From Hadesarchaea archaeon (GTDB lineage Archaea > Hadarchaeota > Hadarchaeia > Hadarchaeales > WYZ-LMO6), in the NCBI GenBank assembly GCA_029259185.1, contig JAPDJF010000017.1:1-39607 (forward strand): 39,607 bases of DNA, given 5' to 3'. Numbering within the stretch: position 1 is the first letter of the stretch; each line of letters starts with the position of its first letter. This document shows positions 32,505-39,607 of the stretch, in pieces. Under the pieces are notes generated by a model. It had not been told where the DNA came from, searched no databases, and saw nothing but the letters and a program-made list of their open reading frames with translations. The position numbers and the translations under genes are program-made.

Positions 32505-33222
32505 AAAGTATAAACGGTTAACAGAGTTTCTCAATTTAGTGTTGCCCAAATTCGATTTCCACGTGCACACGATTTATTCAGATGGCTCCGCCCCCCCAGA
32601 GCGGATCGTAGAAATTGCGGAGAAGAGAGGATTGAAGGCGGTGGCGATTACAGACCATGGCCCGGGGTTGAGTGTAGGAGCAGAACCATCGAAGTTCCTG
32701 ATACTCGCTCAGGATGTCAGAGTAATCCGAGAGGAGACGGAGATACAGGTACTCGCGGGGGTGGAGAGCAACATAACTCCAGATGGGAACTTAGACATGG
32801 GTGAGGAAATTCTAAGAGAACTGGACTTGGTGACGGCAGGAGTGCACTACCTGAGATCAGGAAACTGTGAGGAACAAGCGATGGAATATATGAGAGTGGT
32901 CAGAAAGGCATTGCAATCCCATAAGTTCGATGTACTCGTTCACCCCTTGTATTACAATAAATACCTTCTTCCTTGGATTCCTCCGGAGGATATCGAGGAG
33001 TTCATTCAAGAGCTAGCCCGGGCGGGTGTTGCCGTGGAGTTGAATTCTAAGTACCATACTCCTGATAAAACGTTCATCCAAGAATGCCTGCGAGAAGGAG
33101 TAAAAGTGAGTGTCGGCACGGATGCTCACCATACGGAGGAGGTCGGTAGAATAGAATGGCAACTTTCCCTGTTGAATCGGGTGGGCGTCAGAAGAGAAGA
33201 TTTAGTGGTCGACCTGATTTAG
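32491..33222 (+). CDS. PHP-domain metal-dependent phosphoesterase
   Basis: A 243-residue PHP-family hydrolase with all metal motifs: FDFHVHTIYSDGS, AITDHGP, LAGVESN, AGVHYL, LVHPLYYN, VELNSKY and SVGTDAHH. This is close to stand-alone YcdX/PolX-C-type phosphatases or a histidinol-phosphatase-like enzyme; substrate unknown. The start is uncertain: TTG at 32491 overlaps the AAA ATPase by 14 bp, and a later GTG/TTG is possible. The overlap makes it part of the HTH-AAA-PHP operon. Confidence 0.82.
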   Translation: MGGNEKYKRLTEFLNLVLPKFDFHVHTIYSDGSAPPERIVEIAEKRGLKAVAITDHGPGLSVGAEPSKFLILAQDVRVIREETEIQVLAGVESNITPDGNLDMGEEILRELDLVTAGVHYLRSGNCEEQAMEYMRVVRKALQSHKFDVLVHPLYYNKYLLPWIPPEDIEEFIQELARAGVAVELNSKYHTPDKTFIQECLREGVKVSVGTDAHHTEEVGRIEWQLSLLNRVGVRREDLVVDLI

Positions 33223-33225
33223 AGT

Positions 33226-33831
33226 TTAGGTTTCGAGTTTCTTCTCCTCGATTTCGCCCCCAGGCTCGATTTCGGTAAAAACCTGAGCTGAGAATTTGCT
33301 TATCCTAACGTCCTTTCGGAGCCAACAATCGGCACCTAATCCAGCTTTCATACAAGTTTGGCAGAGAAATTCCTCAGCGTCCCACTTCCATTCCACAGGG
33401 ACTTGGGGTAAGAGGAGTCCGGAAAAACCACCCCACTCCACGATCAGACCATCCCTACCTACTTTTACCAGTTTGGGATAGTCTCTCGGGTCTTTTACAC
33501 GGATGAGTTCGGGAGGAGTTAGCACGCTTACCTCAACCTTTATCTCCTTCATCTCCTCCAGATTAACCGGCGGGAACCTTGGGTCAGACCTTGCTGAGGA
33601 TATCGCGGCTTCTACTACGGCTTCGATTAACGGCAGTCGAGGAAGAGGGAAGCCGATACATCCCCTGAGTTCCTCACCTTTGGTGAGAGTAACGAATACT
33701 CCACAAGGTTCTCTGAACTTTTCCGGGAAGCTTCCGGGCATCGACTTCTTACCCGTTGTTAGGTATTCCTCAATGCTCTTTCGAGCCAATTTCACTAGGA
33801 ATCTCCCCTCTTCCAAGTTGAGCATTTTCAA
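33226..33831 (-). CDS. AMMECR1-domain protein
   Basis: A 201-residue protein of the AMMECR1/TIGR00296 family, widespread in archaea and eukaryotes, with no settled biochemical function. The signature LRGCIGFPLP is present, with CGVFVTL before it, and ISSARSDPRFPPV and FSGLLLPQVPVEW further on, plus a cysteine pair FLCQTCMKAGL typical of archaeal members. The start overlaps the Mut7-C gene by 4 bp. Confidence 0.92.
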   Translation of the reverse strand: MKMLNLEEGRFLVKLARKSIEEYLTTGKKSMPGSFPEKFREPCGVFVTLTKGEELRGCIGFPLPRLPLIEAVVEAAISSARSDPRFPPVNLEEMKEIKVEVSVLTPPELIRVKDPRDYPKLVKVGRDGLIVEWGGFSGLLLPQVPVEWKWDAEEFLCQTCMKAGLGADCWLRKDVRISKFSAQVFTEIEPGGEIEEKKLET

Positions 33832-34316
33832 TCTATCTCCCTTTCATATTCCGTGGCCATCTTCAATATACTTTCCCAGTGTTTCCCTTGCCAGTAGATT
33901 TTTCCGCATTGGGTGCACAGCCAGAACTTATCTTGCTTTGTAAAAACGGTAGCGGGAACCTTAGATTTTATCTCGGATTTGGGGGTAGAGATCAGCACAC
34001 CGTTGCACACCGGACATCGAGAATTCTTTGGATCTATCCATATCCTTTTTCCACATCTCTTAGATACCTCCACCAACTGCTTGACTACGTCCCTACCTCC
34101 AACGAAAACAACTTTGATCCCCTTCGTGGTTGCCCGCCTGTAGAGGATGATATCACCCGTTAAAAGGACACGGTGTTCTGTTTTCGCCTTTTCTATCAAG
34201 AAGGTGTCTTGGTTTTCTGCAGGGATTCCGAGGTCCCCGACATAAATCACATCACATCCAGCTAGACGAAGCCATCTACTGAGTTTCCCCAGCATCCCAT
34301 CGGTTAGGAATTTCAT
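33828..34316 (-). CDS. Mut7-C (PIN-like) RNase domain protein
   Basis: A 162-residue protein with the PIN-like Mut7-C RNase domain: MKFLTDGMLGKLSRWLRLAGCDVIY with the N-terminal catalytic Asp, then LLTGDIIL. A four-cysteine zinc ribbon (CPVCNG, then CTQCGKIYWQGKHW) follows. The C-terminal QGKHW motif is family-typical. It is predicted to degrade or process RNA. It is coupled to AMMECR1 by a 4-bp overlap. Confidence 0.9.
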   Translation of the reverse strand: MKFLTDGMLGKLSRWLRLAGCDVIYVGDLGIPAENQDTFLIEKAKTEHRVLLTGDIILYRRATTKGIKVVFVGGRDVVKQLVEVSKRCGKRIWIDPKNSRCPVCNGVLISTPKSEIKSKVPATVFTKQDKFWLCTQCGKIYWQGKHWESILKMATEYEREID

Positions 34317-34372
34317 GGTTCAAGATATGCTTTGGTGAATGAGAAAAAAATCCTTTGATCCCCTTTAGCACC

Positions 34373-34680
34373 ATGAGGTGGTCGGGGTCGGTCAATGGGC
34401 CCCTCGATGTGGGAAAGCCGCTGGAGGAGGATCCTTCTTTTGGGATCGCGGGTACATTGGAAGTAGACACGATCTGTAGCTCGGATTTCGAAAAGAATGC
34501 CGAGCTGAGGTTCGGAGATTCACGTTTCCGAAGCAGATATCGTCGATCCACACTTCCAAAATGGGACAGTTTTTAGTTTTGGTTCCGGGAAATCTTAGGA
34601 AAGTGGAAGAGGGAAGGTGTTTTCCAGCCAGGCATCTCATGGTCAACGCAATGCTTGAGCGAAACTTGTGGAGGGAATGA
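34373..34680 (+). pseudogene. Probable frameshifted small gene, family unknown
   Basis: From the ATG at 34373 a protein-like frame encodes NGPLDVGKPLEEDPSFGIAG and DFEKNAELRFGD before degrading to a stop at 34574-34576. In another frame, TFPKQISSIHTSKMGQFLVL and VPGNLRKVEEGRCFPARHL continue to TGA at 34678-34680. A single frameshift near 34515-34525 would join them into about 100 residues. I do not recognise the family. Its end overlaps the convergent DUF429 gene by 38 bp. It is either a decaying gene or an assembly indel. Confidence 0.35.
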
Positions 34681-35206
34681 TGATCTTTCCCTTTCCTCTT
34701 CCTATTTCGATGCTCCTGTCCCGGAGGTAAAACAGTGCAGTAATGGCCGCAATGCATGCGTCCACTTCATGTTTGTTCATATCCTTTTTTACTATCCACC
34801 CATTTCTTACGAGAGATTTTATCCACTCTTTTCTATCGGACTCCCTGAACAAAATCATCCCAGAAGTCCGGGGGTGAACCTCTATAACTTTGAACCCGCG
34901 TCTCCTAAGAGTCTGGCTTAAGGAAATTCCTCGATAGGTCAAGCTCCGCATTCCAGAGAACAGAGGTGGAAAAACCTTGAATCCGAGTTCGATGAGATGT
35001 TTATCCGCCGTTCGAAGAGTTCGACGGTGGGGAAGTGTCAAGGGAGCGTCTATTGCTATTAATTTCACCTTTTCACGCTCACAGATGTTTATTATTTCCT
35101 CATCTTCGTGCACTACCCTCGTCCTTAAGGTTTTATCCGAAAGCACAGCGATGCCGGTAGGATTTTTTTCCAGTCCCGCCAGATCCACTCCCATTACCTT
35201 TTTCAT
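34643..35206 (-). CDS. DUF429-family protein (RNase H-like fold)
   Basis: A 187-residue protein with MGVDLAGLEKNPTGIAVL at the start, the nucleotide/metal strand of an RNase H-like fold, then IAIDAPLTLP, and NKHEVDACIAAITALFY near the end. These acidic positions (D7, D54 region, D147 region) are the usual DUF429 signature. The function of the family is not established. It lies 24 bp downstream of tiaS on the same strand. Confidence 0.85.
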   Translation of the reverse strand: MKKVMGVDLAGLEKNPTGIAVLSDKTLRTRVVHEDEEIINICEREKVKLIAIDAPLTLPHRRTLRTADKHLIELGFKVFPPLFSGMRSLTYRGISLSQTLRRRGFKVIEVHPRTSGMILFRESDRKEWIKSLVRNGWIVKKDMNKHEVDACIAAITALFYLRDRSIEIGRGKGKIIIPSTSFAQALR

Positions 35207-35230
35207 GGTATCCCAAGAGAAGCTCTTTCA

Positions 35231-36544
35231 CTAGATTTCTCTACTCTCGTGCGCGACATGGACTTCACGTACTAGGGGTTTAGCCAAATGTCTGCGACAT
35301 CTAGGAGGAACTTCGAAAATACGTAGAAGTATCTTTCGGGGGAGGCGGATGGTCTCCGCTTTTCCCTCGGGCGCGTTTATCTTACATTTTTTACACGAGT
35401 ATCCCTTCCCTTTTCCCTCGGACTTCATCCGTCTCCCACACCGGGGGCACGTTGGATTCCTTTTTTCTACTAGAGGGACGAGTTTCAGAATAGAAATTTT
35501 CTCTAGATTAACGGTCAGGGGTAAATTCGGTTTTTCTTTTACCCCACCAAAAACTCTGACTTTGTCCCCGATTACTAAGCTTCGAGCGATTTCTCTAAAT
35601 TTTCGGGTTGGCTCATAAGCCGCACAGTCGATCTCCCCACTTCCGTTTTTCACGCTGAATATCACGTGCCCCCCCGGTATCGTCCTCGGGGCGCGACAGA
35701 CGGTTCCATCAACGATTACGGATCGGTAAGGTTTAACTTCAGAGATCTTCTTCAGTCTGAGATAATGTTCGTCTGTTCCTTGATTAGTCTTATAGGTTAT
35801 CATGAAATCTACTGGTTCTAGTGTCCTTACTAATTTGCTCGCTTTCTCCACAGCTTCGGGGGTCTCTCCGCGGATTCCGTACAGGATGGGACAAGGTGTG
35901 TGGGGTGTGATCCTTATCTCTCCGGTAAGTGGATCCAAGTTGTCAAACGTTTCAGGATAGGTTTCGGCGTTCATCCGGAAGACGGATTCAGCATCGATTT
36001 TTCGAGGGGTTCCCCAGTTTTCACGTATCCGGTAAGCAATGAGTTCAAAGGTCCAATCCCGATCGAGTGGGTGCCCGATAGCAGCCAACGCACCTATGAC
36101 ACCGTTGCCGAGTTTAAACTTGTGGATTTCTGCTTCCACCTCCTTGGCTAACTCTTCAGCCTCCTTCAGATCTACGACTTCTTGGACAGTTTTCTTGCTG
36201 AAAGTTTTCAGGCACTTTGGGATATCTTCAGACTCGTAAAAAACTACTCCAGGATTCGTGGTTTCGGACCGTAGCTCCGCTAGCTCTCGAACGGTATCCA
36301 AGACGATTCTCTTCACGATGGGGATTCTCTGTCTTGATATCCTTACTTTCATGGCCACAGCACAGTTACCTCTCGTTTTGTGGGGCCACATCGGGTTAAG
36401 GCGTATGAGTTTTGGGAACCCCTCTAGTCTTCCTCCAATTTCTCGTATTCTCCGGATGATTACGGCTCCAACGTATGTGGTACACATCCCCTTTTTCGAA
36501 TCAGTGTCATCGATTCCGATGTTGAGTATAACCAAGGATACCAT
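35231..36544 (-). CDS. tiaS: tRNA(Ile2) 2-agmatinylcytidine synthetase TiaS
   Basis: Attaches agmatine to C34 of the CAU-anticodon tRNA-Ile2 using ATP, so that it reads AUA. About 437 residues from the ATG at 36544; an ATG six codons upstream is equally possible. It opens with NIGIDDTDSKKGMCTTYVG, followed by NPMWPHKTRGNCAVAMKV. An OB-fold segment (VIFSVKNGSGEIDCAAYEP) and a C-terminal zinc ribbon (CPRCGRRMKSEGKGKGYSCKKC) complete the family layout. An elongator tRNA-Met with the same CAU anticodon is in this window and must be avoided by TiaS. Confidence 0.93.
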   Translation of the reverse strand: MVSLVILNIGIDDTDSKKGMCTTYVGAVIIRRIREIGGRLEGFPKLIRLNPMWPHKTRGNCAVAMKVRISRQRIPIVKRIVLDTVRELAELRSETTNPGVVFYESEDIPKCLKTFSKKTVQEVVDLKEAEELAKEVEAEIHKFKLGNGVIGALAAIGHPLDRDWTFELIAYRIRENWGTPRKIDAESVFRMNAETYPETFDNLDPLTGEIRITPHTPCPILYGIRGETPEAVEKASKLVRTLEPVDFMITYKTNQGTDEHYLRLKKISEVKPYRSVIVDGTVCRAPRTIPGGHVIFSVKNGSGEIDCAAYEPTRKFREIARSLVIGDKVRVFGGVKEKPNLPLTVNLEKISILKLVPLVEKRNPTCPRCGRRMKSEGKGKGYSCKKCKINAPEGKAETIRLPRKILLRIFEVPPRCRRHLAKPLVREVHVAHESREI

Positions 36545-36564
36545 AAAAACTAGGGGATTCATAA

Positions 36565-36951
36565 ATATTTGGAATAGGGTTCTGTCGCGTAATCGGGGTT
36601 CGTTTTAGTTGGTATCCGCACCCAACTGGTGGGAGGGCGGTCGCGCTGAAGGGCATCCGCATCGGTTACGAGCCCAACGCCGAGGGGGAGCTCATCGAGC
36701 GGTACCCAGGGCGGTTCAGGACTTCTTGGACGGAGCCGGATGGTCGAAGGATCCGGCAGACAGTCCAATACAAGTCGAACTGGAATTCCGTTCCTCTCTC
36801 CGATGTTCCGCCAAGCGGCATGTCAAGCGGATTGGTGGGGAACGATTGCGCCCCCCATCAGTTGCGTACCCCAGATTGCGCAACAGAACCGGAATTAGAG
36901 TTTGACTTCAATCCTTATGGGGGAAAAAGTGGAAATTCAAAAGGGATATAG
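36565..36951 (+). pseudogene. Unrecognised coding-like fragment without a start codon
   Basis: An open frame of about 128 codons ends at TAG 36949-36951, immediately before the argS GTG. It contains WYPHPTGGRAVALKGIRI and GYEPNAEGELIERYPGRF, protein-like and GC-rich at third positions. There is no ATG, GTG or TTG in the first two thirds, so it is more likely a 3' gene fragment than a gene. The base composition of 36620-36760 differs from its neighbours, suggesting foreign origin. I recognise no family. Confidence 0.35.
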
Positions 36952-38793
36952 GTGGATCCATGGGAGGGATTGAGACAGGAGGTAGTTCGGCTCCTTGATG
37001 AGGGACTTTCCGGTCTAAGGTGGCGAGTATCGAGAAGCCTAGAAGAGACGTTGGAGGAACCACCAGACCCGAGGTTCGGTGACATAGCTACTACGGTGGG
37101 GTTCGAGCTTTCCAAAACGTTACGGGAAAACCCCCAATCAATCGCTAAGGAGCTGGTTGGGAAGATAAAACCTAGAGGACTGATAGAGCGGATTGAGCCT
37201 GTGGGTGGATATGTTAATTTTTTCGTCGAGTTCTCTAAGTTTGGTGAGCTAACGTTGGAGGCAATAGAACGCTTTGGAGAAAGATATGGGCATCTCGACA
37301 TAGGGAATGATCAGAAAGTGGTGATCGAGCACACGAGTGTCAATCCTACAAAACCATTGCATATCGGACATGGGCGAAATGCGATCATCGGGGACACCAT
37401 GGCCCGGGTATTTCGGGCATTGGGTTATCGGGTTGAGGTCCAGAACTACATAGATGACTTAGGGAGGCAGGTGGCCGAGACCCTAGTAGCATACGATGAA
37501 GTTAAGGAAAAGCCGAAAGGAAAATTCGATCATGTGCTTGGGATCATCTATGCCCAGTTGCATGAACGTCTTGAGGAAGATCTCGAGTTAGAGCAGAAAG
37601 TTCGAGGAGTCCTAGCTAGTCTCGAGAGGGGAGAGAAAGCCATATCTGAAGTGGCGCGCAGGTTATGTGAGCGTTGTGTCAAAGCGAACCTGCTTACCAC
37701 GGACAGACTGGGTATAAGTTACGATTTACTCGTGTGGGAAAGCGATGTGGTTCGCTCTGGTATCTTGGGAGAAGTTCTTGACCGTTTGAGGGCCACTCCT
37801 TATTTGGTGGAAGGCACTGGCGATAAATCTGGAACACTCGTTCTTCGATTTCCAGATGGGATAGAGGACAAAGTCTTGATCCGCTCTAATGGGACGGCAG
37901 TGTACACGGCGAGAGACATAGCATATCAGGTGTGGAAGTTTGGTTGTACTAAAGCTGGACTGAGGTTTCGATTCCACTCTAAGAGAAAGGATGGAGTGAA
38001 AACTTATACCACTTCGCCTAAGGGAAAAGCGATGCGAAGATTCGGTCGTGCGGATAAAGTGATAAACGTGGTGGGATCTGAACAGAAATTTCCTCAGCGT
38101 GTTGTCTTCGCTTCCCTCAAGCTCATGGGTCTTGAACAACAGTTTCGTAATTCTTATCATTTAGCTTACGAACATGTTCGCCTTCCCGATCAACGGTTTT
38201 CGGGGAGGAAGGGGACATGGATGGGCTTCTCCGTAGACGATGTTTTAGAAGAGACGATATCTAGGGCGAGGGCCGTGATGGAAGAGCGAGCTGGTACTAC
38301 CGATGAAAGGTTCAAACGAAGGGTCGCTGAATCCGTTGGGGTAGGGGCGCTGAGATTTTCCCTCCTGAGTACCTCCCCCGAGAAAGAAATAGTGTTCAAA
38401 TGGGAAGAAGCATTAGACTTCGATAGGAACAGTGGCCCAGCTATCCAATATTCTTATGCAAGAGCTTGTAGCATTTTGCGAAAGATCGGAAAGTACAAAT
38501 CCAAGCGCGTCCCTCCAACTTTTAGACTCCCAGAAGAGAAGAGCGTTCTCAAATTACTTGCAAAATATCCCGGAATTCTGCGCGCGGTTGGAGAGAAACT
38601 CCAGCCGAACATCCTAGCACGCTATGTGGCGGAGTTAGCTTTGGAGTTTAATAAGTTCTATGAGGCCGCTCCGGTGATCGAAGCCGAAACCCCGGAGATT
38701 AGGGTTTCTCGTTTGAGATTGGTGAAATGCACTAGGATCGTTTTGAAGAATTCCATGCGTCTGTTAGGTATTCCGGTGCTGGAGCGTATGTGA
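36952..38793 (+). CDS. argS: Arginyl-tRNA synthetase
   Basis: A class I synthetase of 613 residues charging tRNA-Arg. It begins with the ArgRS-specific N-terminal domain (about 1-110), then the HIGH motif in NPTKPLHIGHGRN near residue 137, the YIDDLGRQ segment and VVGSEQKFPQ. FSGRKGTWMGFSVDDV follows, where archaeal ArgRSs have a modified KMSKS. The C-terminal DALR helical anticodon-binding domain ends YEAAPVIEAE and SMRLLGIPVLERM. The start is GTG at 36952, directly after the stop of the upstream fragment. Confidence 0.95.
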   Translation: MDPWEGLRQEVVRLLDEGLSGLRWRVSRSLEETLEEPPDPRFGDIATTVGFELSKTLRENPQSIAKELVGKIKPRGLIERIEPVGGYVNFFVEFSKFGELTLEAIERFGERYGHLDIGNDQKVVIEHTSVNPTKPLHIGHGRNAIIGDTMARVFRALGYRVEVQNYIDDLGRQVAETLVAYDEVKEKPKGKFDHVLGIIYAQLHERLEEDLELEQKVRGVLASLERGEKAISEVARRLCERCVKANLLTTDRLGISYDLLVWESDVVRSGILGEVLDRLRATPYLVEGTGDKSGTLVLRFPDGIEDKVLIRSNGTAVYTARDIAYQVWKFGCTKAGLRFRFHSKRKDGVKTYTTSPKGKAMRRFGRADKVINVVGSEQKFPQRVVFASLKLMGLEQQFRNSYHLAYEHVRLPDQRFSGRKGTWMGFSVDDVLEETISRARAVMEERAGTTDERFKRRVAESVGVGALRFSLLSTSPEKEIVFKWEEALDFDRNSGPAIQYSYARACSILRKIGKYKSKRVPPTFRLPEEKSVLKLLAKYPGILRAVGEKLQPNILARYVAELALEFNKFYEAAPVIEAETPEIRVSRLRLVKCTRIVLKNSMRLLGIPVLERM

Positions 38794-38878
38794 CCTCGAC
38801 ACGAGCGATAACTTTCAACTACCTCTCCCTCCCCGAAAATCGCTTAAAAACACTGATAGAGCTTTCCATGGTGGAAGA

Positions 38879-39118
38879 TTGGGAGCAAAGGTGAAGGCTT
38901 TTCGAAGAAGGCTGGACCGGGAGGGCAGACTCCTACTCCCTAAGCTCCTCCAGAGAAGTCTTTCCACCGATATCAGAATATTGGGTTCAAATCCGATCAC
39001 AGTTTTGTACCCAGGATCTATGGATCTCATCGAAGCGGAGAGACATCTCTCTCACTTGCTTGTTGAAGTAAGAAGAAAAATTCATGAGGATTCACTGGGG
39101 AGCTACCAGACTTACTGA
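38879..39118 (+). CDS. AbrB/SpoVT-like small DNA-binding protein
   Basis: A 79-residue protein starting KVKAFRRRLDREGRLLLPKLLQRSL, which matches the swapped-hairpin AbrB pattern (R-x-D-x-x-GRL-x-LPK-x-L). ITVLYPGSMDLIEAERHLSHLLVEVRRKI then forms the dimer helix. Starts are uncertain: TTG at 38879 or the nearby GTG at 38891. It could be an antitoxin, but no toxin is adjacent. Confidence 0.6.
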   Translation: MGAKVKAFRRRLDREGRLLLPKLLQRSLSTDIRILGSNPITVLYPGSMDLIEAERHLSHLLVEVRRKIHEDSLGSYQTY

Positions 39119-39239
39119 TTTCGGGTTGGAAGCGTAGCTAAACTTGTTGCGATCGAGGAAAAGTATTAACAAACATTGCAGGCTGTTTCAAGTTCAAATA
39201 AGCTTTTGTTCTGTAAGGCGTATTTACCTTGGGATAAAA

Positions 39240-39607
39240 TTGGAAGTGATCCAATCCGTTCAGTTCAGATATGAACCGAACGAGCAGATTCGGCAGTTAT
39301 TGAAAGATTACCTAGATATGGTGAACTCCTGCATCCGGGCGGCGGTAGAGGCAAGAGTAACTTCCTTGGGCAGGATTCACCACCTTACTTACGCGAAGCT
39401 CAAAAAGCGATACGACTACAACACCCAGTTTTTGGTTACGGCATATCGAACAGCTCTCTCCATTGTCAGGTCGTGGAGGAAGCACAAGCACAAAGGGATC
39501 CCCGTGGCCAAGCGTCCAATTGTCAGGCTCTCGAAGCTCGTCTCGAAACTGAACTCCGATGGTACTCTGAGGATATCCATCAGGCCGAGGGAGTTTGTAA
39601 CCCTGAA
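39240..39607 (+). CDS. TnpB/OrfB-family RNA-guided nuclease, N-terminus (partial)
   Basis: An open frame from TTG 39240 runs off the window after 122 codons. It begins EVIQSVQFRYEPNEQIRQLL, followed by LKDYLDMVNSCIRAAVE, then FLVTAYRTALSIVRSWRKHK and a basic KLVSKLNSDGTLRISIRP segment. This is the wedge/REC-like N-terminal region of archaeal IS605 OrfB/TnpB proteins; the RuvC and zinc-ribbon parts would lie beyond the edge. The 121 bp before it hold no gene I can support and may include the element's left end. No TnpA is visible upstream. The start could also be the preceding ATA. Confidence 0.7.
   Translation, partial: MEVIQSVQFRYEPNEQIRQLLKDYLDMVNSCIRAAVEARVTSLGRIHHLTYAKLKKRYDYNTQFLVTAYRTALSIVRSWRKHKHKGIPVAKRPIVRLSKLVSKLNSDGTLRISIRPREFVTL

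Overview
The window is a dense archaeal chromosome segment. DNA topoisomerase VI (A and B subunits), Alba, aIF-1A, RIO1 kinase, a Dim2-type KH protein, TiaS, endonuclease Q, TATA-box promoters and intron-containing tRNAs with bulge-helix-bulge (BHB) splice sites all point to Archaea, and the gene families are of euryarchaeal type. Frequent GTG and TTG starts, 4-14 bp gene overlaps and short intergenic regions fit a compact genome. I cannot name the genus from sequence alone; a Hadarchaeota-like or other deep euryarchaeal lineage is a guess.

Layout. 1-4450: moaE, an MBL-fold hydrolase, an HDAC/AcuC-like deacetylase, an M16 peptidase and a small membrane protein. 4550-6510: a tRNA-Arg with an intron, a decayed Mth938-domain (DUF498) gene, a secreted zinc metalloprotease, then a mostly non-coding stretch with hairpins and a possible TnpB remnant. 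6510-9540: a membrane-anchored Lon-type (S16) protease, a divergent kinase-like protein overlapping an Fe-S oxidoreductase, and a small unknown protein. 9626-10300: tRNA-Trp whose intron carries C/D-box guide features, and a RelE-type toxin-antitoxin pair. 10530-14250: a SatP-type transporter, then divergent leuA and cimA sharing one promoter region. 14231-18547: a tight information-processing operon, aIF1A-rio1-KH-top6B-top6A. 18639-21055: tRNA-Asn (two introns) and tRNA-Met (three introns), with an OCD-family dehydrogenase and a DHH phosphoesterase between them. 21093-29904: EndoQ, lysA with a class III aminotransferase, hisHF, glnA, and a nudix-aspS pair. 29955-33222: alba with an unusual hairpin, then two divergent HTH genes around an array of short palindromes, continuing into an AAA ATPase and a PHP phosphoesterase. 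33226-38793: AMMECR1, Mut7-C, DUF429, tiaS and argS, with two damaged or unrecognised reading frames between them. 38879-39607: an AbrB-like protein and the N-terminus of a TnpB-family protein cut by the window edge.

The strongest finding is the tRNA introns. Four tRNA genes carry seven introns. Besides the usual 37/38 site, mini-introns of 17-20 nt with 4-bp/3-nt-bulge BHB motifs sit at 8/9 (Asn), 9/10 (Met) and 30/31 (Met). Removing them gives complete cloverleaves; without removal the genes look broken. The second candidate for something undescribed is the regulatory locus at 30.3-33.2 kb, where four imperfect palindromes lie between two HTH proteins and lead into an AAA ATPase/PHP operon.

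Metabolic genes (leuA, cimA, lysA, hisH, hisF, glnA) indicate amino-acid biosynthesis: citramalate-route isoleucine, leucine, the DAP lysine route, histidine and ammonia assimilation. The rest is mostly translation, tRNA modification and DNA maintenance.
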